DNA of 33,906 nt from the NCBI GenBank assembly GCA_035535195.1, contig DATLQK010000038.1:1-33906 (forward strand), in the 5' to 3' direction. This document shows positions 7,127 through 13,062 of this stretch, piece after piece. The notes beneath the pieces are model-generated. The model was not told where the DNA came from. It saw nothing but the letters and a program-made list of their open reading frames with translations, and searched no databases. Origin of the DNA: JACDAN01 sp035535195. Lineage in GTDB: Bacteria > Actinomycetota > Thermoleophilia > Gaiellales > Gaiellaceae. Position 1 is the stretch's first letter. The number at the start of each line of letters is the position of its first letter. Both the position numbers and the translations under genes were made by a program.

Positions 7127-7584
7127 TTCTGGAGGAAGGTCAGGCGGTACTTCCCGACCTGGACCTCGTCGCCGTCCGTGAGCTCCGCGCTCTCGATCCG
7201 GCGGCGGTTGACGAACGTCCCGTTCAGGCTTCCCTGGTCCTCGATCACGAAGCTGTCGGCGTTCCGCCGCAGGACGGCGTGCTGCCTGGAGACGGTGACG
7301 TCGTCGAGGAAGATGTCGCAGTCGGGCGAGCGGCCGATCGTCGTCCTCTCCCCCTGTGGGACGAAGTGCTCACCGGCGCGCCCGCCGCCGGAGCGGACGA
7401 CGAGCGCGGGGCCCTCCATACCGAGATCCTCGAGCGGCCCGTTGTCGTCGAGCTCCTCCGGCGTGAAGGCCATCGTCGTGTCCGCCCCAGCCGTGTCGCG
7501 CACGAGCGCCGTCCCGCACTTCGAGCAGTAGTTGGCGGACTCCGGGTTCTGGAACCCGCATTCGGGGCAGTAGACGTGGCTCAC
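7123..7584 (-). CDS. garA: GarA/OdhI-like FHA protein with N-terminal zinc ribbon
   Basis: A 153-residue protein. Residues 1-25 are a zinc ribbon (YCPECGFQNPESANYCSKCG). Near 35-44 is ADTTMAFTPEE, which parallels the phosphorylated ETTSVF motif of GarA/OdhI. Residues about 75-150 are an FHA domain with GRSPDCDIFLDDVTVSRQHA and the SLNGTFVNRR loop that bind phosphothreonine. GarA proteins switch between binding and inhibiting 2-oxoglutarate-metabolising enzymes and folding on themselves after phosphorylation by Ser/Thr kinases. The zinc ribbon is an addition compared with mycobacterial GarA. GTG start at 7584, seven bases after the rsiG-like gene and overlapping ftsR by four. Confidence 0.85.
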   Translation of the reverse strand: MSHVYCPECGFQNPESANYCSKCGTALVRDTAGADTTMAFTPEELDDNGPLEDLGMEGPALVVRSGGGRAGEHFVPQGERTTIGRSPDCDIFLDDVTVSRQHAVLRRNADSFVIEDQGSLNGTFVNRRRIESAELTDGDEVQVGKYRLTFLQK

Positions 7585-7591
7585 GCTGCGG

Positions 7592-7840
7592 CTACCCGTC
7601 CGCAGTGGGAGCGGCCTTGCCGGCGAGGATCTCCGAGAGGCGGTCGAGGTCGACTTGCGCGAGGATGCTCTCCGGCCCGGCCTCCTTCAGCCGCGACTGC
7701 AGCTCGGCGCGCAGGATGTCGATCTTCCCGTGCAGCAGGCGGCGGCGGTACGAGATCTCCTGCTCCTGCTGCTGGAGCTCGTCGATCATCTGCTTCAGGT
7801 CTTCGTCCGACAGCGTTGCGAGATCGGGCAGAGGTTCCAC
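7592..7840 (-). CDS. rsiG: RsiG-like putative c-di-GMP-responsive anti-sigma protein
   Basis: An 82-residue, almost wholly helical protein (SDEDLKQMIDELQQQEQEIS, then YRRRLLHGKIDILRAELQSR). The RsiG motif of Streptomyces is E(X)3S(X)2R(X)3Q(X)3D, which binds a c-di-GMP dimer at the interface with sigma WhiG. Here the residues at those spacings are E, S, R, H, D: four of five match, with His in place of Gln. One motif copy is present, as in the homodimeric RsiG reported from Rubrobacter, rather than the two in Streptomyces. No whiG-type sigma gene lies in this window. GTG start 7840 has AAAGG upstream. It is first in the garA-ftsR-apt run. Confidence 0.65.
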   Translation of the reverse strand: MEPLPDLATLSDEDLKQMIDELQQQEQEISYRRRLLHGKIDILRAELQSRLKEAGPESILAQVDLDRLSEILAGKAAPTADG

Positions 7841-7887
7841 GGAGGGCCTTTCGATCGGGGAGTCAGTTAACCAGCGGGACGACTAAG

Positions 7888-7916
7888 GGTAAACCTTACG
7901 TTGAGTCTCAGGTCAA
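7888..7916 (-). promoter_or_regulatory. Candidate promoter for the rsiG-garA-ftsR-apt run
   Basis: On the minus strand TTGACC (7916-7911) and TTTACC (7893-7888) are 17 bp apart, giving a start near 7881 and a leader of about 40 nt. The -10 match is weak. A small TAAGG-GTAAA-CCTTA hairpin overlaps the -10. Confidence 0.35.
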
Positions 7917-7918
7917 TG

Positions 7919-10435
7919 CTACGGCTGGGCTCGGACCTCCTCGCCCTGCTGCAGGACGTCTTCTACCAGCCCGCGCAGTTCCCGTTCGAGTTCGGCGGAC
8001 GTCTCCTCGTCCGGCCCTTCGGCGTAGACGTGCACGATCGGCTCGTCGGGGTCGGGCAGCACCTGCGCCCATCCGCGCTCGTCGAGCACCTTGATCCCGT
8101 CGCTCAGGTCGACGTCCCGGTCCTTCAGCCGCTCGGTGAGCACCCGCATCACGAGTCCCTTCTGCGCCCACGGGCAGGGAACGCGGCGATGGACGACATG
8201 GGACTCCGGAAGCTCCGAAACGAGCTCCGAGAGCGGCCGGTCGACGGTCGCAAGCAGCTCGAGCAGCTTGCACAGTGACGCCATCGCGTCATAGGCCGGC
8301 AGGAACTCCGGAAAGACGTAGCCCCCGCCGACCGCGCCGGCGAAGATCACGCCGTGGCCTGCAGCGGCCTCCGTCAGCGCCGAGAGCGAGGCAGGCGTGC
8401 GGACGACCTCGAGCGAGCTGTCCTTCACGAGCTCTTCCACGAGGCTCGTCACCGTCACCGGGAAGGCGAGCTTCCCGCGCCCACCGTTGCTCCCGATCAG
8501 CCTCAGATACAGCAGCAGCGCCTGCTCCACCGGGATCTCGCGGGCCTGGTCGTCGATCAGGTACAGGCGCTCGGCCGCACGGTCGAACACCACGCCGAGG
8601 TCGGCGCCGATCGCGGAGACGAGGCGCTTCGCCTGCCCGATCAGCCCGTGCAGGGCGCTCGAGTCCGTGGTCGGCTCGTCTGAGCTGAACTGGTGGGCCG
8701 CGACCGCCTCGACCCCCAGCGGGCCGAGCAGGAGCGGGAGCACGAACGAGGCGGACGAATACCCGTAGTCCACGACGATCTTGAACTTGCGCGCCTGGAT
8801 CGACTCGGCGTCGAGGCTCGTCAGCAGGTCGTCGGCGTAGCCCTCCCGGGCCCGCGCCGGGTAGGTGATGCCTGCGACGTCGGCGGCCGCCATTCGTCTG
8901 AACTCGAGTCGCGTGAAGTGCTTCTCGATCTCCTTCTGCATCGCCGGCGACAGCTCGATCCCCGGCGGCTCGAAGAACTGGATCTTCACGACCTCGGGGT
9001 CGTTGTTGCTGATCCCGACGTGGAAGCCGCAGTCGTAGCCGTGGCTCTTCAGCAGATGGCGGCTGACCGGCGACGGGAGCACCCGCAGGTCGGCGACCTC
9101 GATTCCCGTCGAGATCAGCCCCGAGATCATCGCGCGTTTGAGCATCCGGCACTGGGGCGGCGACTCGCGGCTCGCGACGACCCGGGCGCCGCGCTTGAGC
9201 GCAGTGCCGAACGCCGCGGCGAGCCGGAGCGTCGTCTCCGGCGTCAGGTCGACATTGACGAGCCCGGAGACGCCGTCGGCCGAGAAGAGCTGCGACGAGC
9301 CGCGCGACTCGAAGATCAGGTTCTCGGTCACCCGGGACCCGGAGTCGACTTCCTTGAACGGGTAGATCCGGATGCCGGGCATGACCACCGTCTCGGCGCC
9401 GATCCGCACCTCGTCCCCGATCGCGACGTCCTCGTGGATGCGGACGTGCGAGCGGATGTCGCAGTTCCGCCCGACGATCGCATTCTCGATCAGGCAGCTC
9501 CGACCGATGTGGGTGGACCCGTCGACGATGGTGGAAACGGTGCGTGCCCGCTCGCGCAGCGTCACGCTCGACCCCAGCACGGAGTAGGGCCCGACGGTCG
9601 CGTCGGCGCCGATCCTGCAGTAGTTGCCAACGAAGGCGGGCGCCTCGATCCGATCGAAATCGTCGATCTCGACGCCCTCTCCGACGAAGACGTTGCCGCG
9701 GATCCGCACGCCGGGGATCTCGAGCGCGACCCGTGCGTCGAGCGCGTCGAAGTTCGCCTGCCGGTACTGCGTGAGGTTGCCGATGTCCTGCCAGTAGCCC
9801 TCGGCGACGTAGCCGTAGACGGGGCGGCCCATCTCGAGCATGAGCGGGAAGAGCTCCTTCGAGAAGTCGTACGGCCGGTCCGTCGGGACGTGCTTCAGCA
9901 CGTCGGGCTCGACCACGTAGACGCCGGTGTTGATCGTGTCAGAGAAGACCTGGCTCCAGGACGGCTTCTCCAGGAATCGCTCGACCCGACCGTCGCTGTC
10001 TGTGACGACGATCCCGAACTCGAGTGGGTTTTCGACCGACTTGAGCGCGATCGTCGCCGCCGCTCCTTTCTCTCGGTGAAACCGGATCAGGTCGGTCAGG
10101 TCGAAGTCGCAGAGGGCGTCGCCCGAGATGACGAGGAAGGTCTCGTCGAGCCGGTCCCCCGCGAGCCCGACGGACCCGGCGGTGCCGAGTGGCGACTCCT
10201 CTACGGAGTACTCGATCTCGATGCCGAGCGAGCTCCCGTCGCCGAGGTAGCTCCGGATCGCCTGCGGCAGGAACGCCAGGGTGACGATCACCTCGCCGAA
10301 GCCGTGCTTCCGGGCCAGCTCGATGATGTGCTCGATGCAGGGCTTGCCCACGATCGGCACCATCGGCTTCGGCTGGTTCGAGGTCAGCGGCCGGAGCCGG
10401 GTTCCCTCCCCGCCCGCCATCACGACGGCCTTCAC
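7919..10435 (-). CDS. Fused sugar-phosphate nucleotidylyltransferase / phosphomannomutase-like protein
   Basis: An 838-residue protein with three parts. Residues 1-235 are a nucleotidyltransferase (MAGGEGTRLRPLTSNQPKPM; later FLEKPSWSQVFSDTINTGVY) as in mannose-1-phosphate guanylyltransferase. About 250-370 are left-handed beta-helix hexapeptide repeats (IGRSCLIENAIVGRNCDIRS). About 380-838 are a phosphohexomutase fold. The mutase active loop is degenerate: where active enzymes have TASHNP this has GISNNDP near residue 472, so mutase activity is uncertain. Such fusions are known in several bacterial phyla and supply GDP-mannose or a related nucleotide sugar to the envelope. GTG start 10435 overlaps the phosphatidyltransferase stop by four bases. 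Confidence 0.88.
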   Translation of the reverse strand: MKAVVMAGGEGTRLRPLTSNQPKPMVPIVGKPCIEHIIELARKHGFGEVIVTLAFLPQAIRSYLGDGSSLGIEIEYSVEESPLGTAGSVGLAGDRLDETFLVISGDALCDFDLTDLIRFHREKGAAATIALKSVENPLEFGIVVTDSDGRVERFLEKPSWSQVFSDTINTGVYVVEPDVLKHVPTDRPYDFSKELFPLMLEMGRPVYGYVAEGYWQDIGNLTQYRQANFDALDARVALEIPGVRIRGNVFVGEGVEIDDFDRIEAPAFVGNYCRIGADATVGPYSVLGSSVTLRERARTVSTIVDGSTHIGRSCLIENAIVGRNCDIRSHVRIHEDVAIGDEVRIGAETVVMPGIRIYPFKEVDSGSRVTENLIFESRGSSQLFSADGVSGLVNVDLTPETTLRLAAAFGTALKRGARVVASRESPPQCRMLKRAMISGLISTGIEVADLRVLPSPVSRHLLKSHGYDCGFHVGISNNDPEVVKIQFFEPPGIELSPAMQKEIEKHFTRLEFRRMAAADVAGITYPARAREGYADDLLTSLDAESIQARKFKIVVDYGYSSASFVLPLLLGPLGVEAVAAHQFSSDEPTTDSSALHGLIGQAKRLVSAIGADLGVVFDRAAERLYLIDDQAREIPVEQALLLYLRLIGSNGGRGKLAFPVTVTSLVEELVKDSSLEVVRTPASLSALTEAAAGHGVIFAGAVGGGYVFPEFLPAYDAMASLCKLLELLATVDRPLSELVSELPESHVVHRRVPCPWAQKGLVMRVLTERLKDRDVDLSDGIKVLDERGWAQVLPDPDEPIVHVYAEGPDEETSAELERELRGLVEDVLQQGEEVRAQP

Positions 10436-10980
10436 GACTGCCCCCTGATCGCGCCGGCGACGTAGAACGCGCCGGCGACGAGCGAGAGACCGAGGCCGAT
10501 CCAGAACAGGACGTACGGAAGATCCGCCCCTTGGCTCGTGATCAGCATCAGCGCGAGCGAGGCGTAGAGGATCCACGTCGCGAGCTTCCCGATGAAGTTG
10601 ACCTGGAGCTCGTAGCCGCGCGGCGCGACGAACTTGTACCCCCCGACGAGCACGACGTCCCGCGCGAGGATGAGGAGCAGCGCCACCCACGGCAGCCGGT
10701 CGTTGAGGACGAGGAGCACGACCGCCGTGTCGATCATCAGCCGATCGGCGAGCGGGTCGGCGACCGTGCCGAACCGCGACTCCACGTGCCACCGGCGCGC
10801 CAGCCAGCCGTCGACCTGGTCCGTGATCGCCGCGGCGACGAAAACGATCGCGGCTGCCCAGCTCTTGCCGTCGTCCACCGGCGCCTCCAGCAGGATGAAG
10901 AGCGGGATCGCAGCGAAACGCGCGATCGTCAGCGCATTCGGAAGCTGCGCCAAGCGAACGGAGACGACACGCTCGGCCAT
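10432..10980 (-). CDS. CDP-alcohol phosphatidyltransferase (PgsA-like)
   Basis: A 182-residue integral membrane enzyme carrying the full family signature D(x)2DG(x)2AR(x)8G(x)3D(x)3D, read as TDQVDGWLARRWHVESRFG followed by TVADPLAD near residues 55-82. The N-terminus LPNALTIARFAAIPLFILL is typical of phosphatidylglycerolphosphate synthases. The family transfers a phosphatidyl group from CDP-diacylglycerol to an alcohol; glycerol 3-phosphate is likely, but an inositol phosphate acceptor cannot be ruled out. About five hydrophobic helices follow. Coupled by a GTGA overlap to the downstream nucleotidyltransferase/mutase gene. Confidence 0.85.
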   Translation of the reverse strand: MAERVVSVRLAQLPNALTIARFAAIPLFILLEAPVDDGKSWAAAIVFVAAAITDQVDGWLARRWHVESRFGTVADPLADRLMIDTAVVLLVLNDRLPWVALLLILARDVVLVGGYKFVAPRGYELQVNFIGKLATWILYASLALMLITSQGADLPYVLFWIGLGLSLVAGAFYVAGAIRGQS

Positions 10981-10992
10981 GAGGCAAGGATA
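10981..10992 (-). promoter_or_regulatory. -10 element of a probable leaderless promoter
   Basis: On the minus strand TATCCT (10992-10987) stands six bases before ATG 10980, the same hexamer and nearly the same spacing as at 573-578. No ribosome-binding site fits between. The -35 is not clear. Confidence 0.4.
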
Positions 10993-11111
10993 GGTGACGC
11001 CCTCGTGCCCGAATCGCGTCTCGCGGCCCGTGGAGCGGCTATCGGACCCGCATGAACCTCGCCGGGCGCGCGGGACGGCTGGCGTGCGGACAACTGGCGG
11101 TGTGGCTGCGG

Positions 11112-11141
11112 CGCGGCCGCCGTCCGGCTGCGACGGCCGCG
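11112..11141. terminator. GC-rich hairpin after the secreted-protein gene
   Basis: CGCGGCCG at 11112-11119 pairs with CGGCCGCG at 11134-11141 around a 14-base loop. There is no T-tract. It lies just past the minus-strand gene ending at 11164 and may serve as a terminator. The rest of the 183-bp gap at 10981-11163 shows nothing else apart from the promoter of the next gene. Confidence 0.3.
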
Positions 11142-11163
11142 TCGCAAACGGAACGACCTCCGC

Positions 11164-11871
11164 CTACGGCCGGAAGCGCCTGGGGAACTGCGCGATGATC
11201 CCGTTGCTGAGCATGTCGGCCATCGCGAGCGCTTGCTCGTGAACCGCGTCGTAGGCGGCCACGTCGGCATCCCAGTTCTCGTTCAGCCGAGCCAGCACTT
11301 CCTGCGTCGTCGCGTCGAGATGGTCCTTCATCATCTGATCCATCTCCGCCAGGGGCCAGTTGCGGGGATTCGCCGCGTTCAGGAAGACGGCGATCTCGTG
11401 GGCGTTCGCATACCAGCGCTTCTGCGCGTCTGCGAGCGCCGCGGAGTTGCCCGTCTTCGCCGCCTGCAGGATCTCGCCCGCGATGAGGATGTGCTCGCGG
11501 AGCAGCTCCGTCAGCTGGTTGCCGGCGCTGTCTCCGTAATACGGCTTGATCGCGTTCCCGATGTCGGCCTGGTTCCGAAGCAGCCGGCCGAGCGCCGCGT
11601 TCAAGTCGGGCAGCACAACGCTCGGATCAGGCTCGTTGACCTGGAAGCTGATGATGACGTTCCGCGTCCAGGTGATGTGATCCTCCCACAGCTTGCGCAT
11701 GCCGTCATGGAAGGCGACCGCCGAGCGGCTGACGACGGGGGGCGTTTTTTTCGGCTGCGCCGTCCTGGTGCCCGCCTGCGCCCCCGCGATCGCCAGCGCC
11801 GCGACGGTACCGGCGATCACCGTCACGAGCGCCACCGATGCCGATCGGCGCCTGTTCAGGCCCTTGACCAT
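11164..11871 (-). CDS. Secreted helical protein of unknown function
   Basis: ATG 11871 follows an excellent ribosome-binding site (GGAGGAGAGG). The 235-residue product has a signal peptide (basic MVKGLNRRRS, then VALVTVIAGTVAALAIAGAQA), with cleavage likely near residue 33. The mature part is helical and rich in His, Trp and Asp: HDGMRKLWEDHITWTRNVII, NQADIGNAIKPYYGDSAGNQ, LREHILIAGEIL and MADMLSNGIIAQFPRRF. I know this as a conserved pattern of a widespread Gram-positive family without a proven function; database names for it are unreliable. It is a single gene, flanked by unrelated genes. The repeated His residues on helices may bind a metal or cofactor, which is speculation. Confidence 0.8.
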   Translation of the reverse strand: MVKGLNRRRSASVALVTVIAGTVAALAIAGAQAGTRTAQPKKTPPVVSRSAVAFHDGMRKLWEDHITWTRNVIISFQVNEPDPSVVLPDLNAALGRLLRNQADIGNAIKPYYGDSAGNQLTELLREHILIAGEILQAAKTGNSAALADAQKRWYANAHEIAVFLNAANPRNWPLAEMDQMMKDHLDATTQEVLARLNENWDADVAAYDAVHEQALAMADMLSNGIIAQFPRRFRP

Positions 11872-12051
11872 GTCCTCTCCTCCTACCCTTGTCGAACAGC
11901 CGCAGCAGACTCGGGTGGAGTCCACAGCAGCGGCAGGCCGCAGATAGCCGCCAAGACAACGATCACCGCTGGAGCCGAGGGAGAAACATCGCGGGTCGCG
12001 GCCGCGGCAAAACTCCTCTCGTCAAGCGCCGAGCGGCTTAGCATCCGCCGG

Positions 12052-13062
12052 GTGGCCGATCCGCTCGTCCTTCCGGGCTTCGTGAATGCGCACAGCCACG
12101 CCTTCCAGCGTGCGCTACGCGGGCGGCGCACCGGCGGGGACTTCTGGGCCTGGCGCGAGGCGATGATCGAGGAGGCGGAGCGGCACACGCCGGAGACGGT
12201 CCGCTCCGAGTACGCCGACACCTACCGCGAGATGCGGGCCGCCGGCTACACGGCCGTCGGCGAGTTCCACTACCTCGGTCTCGACGAGGCGCGAGCCGCG
12301 GCCGACGCGGCCGCCGAGGCCGGCGTCGAGCTGACGCTGCTGCTGACGGCGTACGCGCGGGGCGGCACGGCGCGGTTCCGCCAGGACTCGGTCGCCGACT
12401 ACCTCCGGCAGGTCGACGAGCTCCGCGCCGACGGGATCCGCGTCGGCCTGGCCCCCCACTCCGTCCGCGCGTGCCCGGCGGACTGGCTCGAGGAGATCGC
12501 CCGCTACGGCGAGCGTGAAGGACTGCCGCTGCACATCCACGCCGACGAGCAGCCGCGGGAGATCGAGGAGTGCCTGACGGAGCACGGCCTCCGACCGATC
12601 CAGCTGCTCGACCGCACGGGGATCCTCGGGCCGCGGACGACGGTCGTCCACGCCACGCACGCCGACGACGAGGAGCTCGACCTGCTGGCCGCCTCAGGGT
12701 CACGAGTGTGTCTCTGCCCCACGACCGAGGCGAACCTCGGTGACGGCTTCGCGCCGCTCGAGCGGCTGCGGGAGCGAAGGATCGGCGTCTGCATCGGGTC
12801 GGATTCGAACGTGCGGATCGATCCGTTCGAGGAGCTCCGGGAGCTCGAGACGACCGCCCGGCGCATGACCCTGCGGCGCGAGGTCTGCGACGTCGGAACG
12901 CTCCTCTGCTTCGGCGCGGACGAGGGTGCGGCAGCGCTCGGGCTCGACTCCTGGCCGGAGATCGAGATCGACCAGGATCACCCCACGCTCAGGGGCCTCG
13001 AGCGCGCCGATCTGCTCGACGCGCTCGTGTTCTCGGCGTCCGCCGACGTCCTCGGCGGCTAG
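12052..13062 (+). CDS. HutF-like amidohydrolase (formimidoylglutamate deiminase family), short at both ends
   Basis: An amidohydrolase barrel of about 336 residues. It keeps the metal-binding HxH in LPGFVNAHSHAFQRALRGR, the HIHADEQPREIEECL segment, VVHATHADDEE, and GSDSNVRIDPFEELRELE with the final aspartate. This pattern matches HutF, which hydrolyses N-formimino-L-glutamate to N-formyl-L-glutamate and ammonia in histidine breakdown. HutF is normally about 450 residues with an N-terminal beta-domain. Here reading begins almost at the HxH, and the C-terminus stops right after SADV. No other hut gene is near. GTG 12052 is the only sensible start before the barrel; the frame stays open further upstream but has no good start. 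It may be active, shortened, or decaying. Its stop overlaps the convergent gene by 4 bp. Confidence 0.7.
   Translation: MADPLVLPGFVNAHSHAFQRALRGRRTGGDFWAWREAMIEEAERHTPETVRSEYADTYREMRAAGYTAVGEFHYLGLDEARAAADAAAEAGVELTLLLTAYARGGTARFRQDSVADYLRQVDELRADGIRVGLAPHSVRACPADWLEEIARYGEREGLPLHIHADEQPREIEECLTEHGLRPIQLLDRTGILGPRTTVVHATHADDEELDLLAASGSRVCLCPTTEANLGDGFAPLERLRERRIGVCIGSDSNVRIDPFEELRELETTARRMTLRREVCDVGTLLCFGADEGAAALGLDSWPEIEIDQDHPTLRGLERADLLDALVFSASADVLGG

Noticed and set aside
8693..10465. Long open frame on the plus strand opposite the nucleotidyltransferase/mutase gene
   Set aside because: It is the antisense shadow of a well-conserved minus-strand gene; its translation is Asp/Arg-rich without any domain.
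11233..12051. Extended N-terminus for the HutF-like protein
   Set aside because: The frame is open, but it overlaps the secreted-protein gene in antisense and its translation does not resemble the HutF N-terminal domain.
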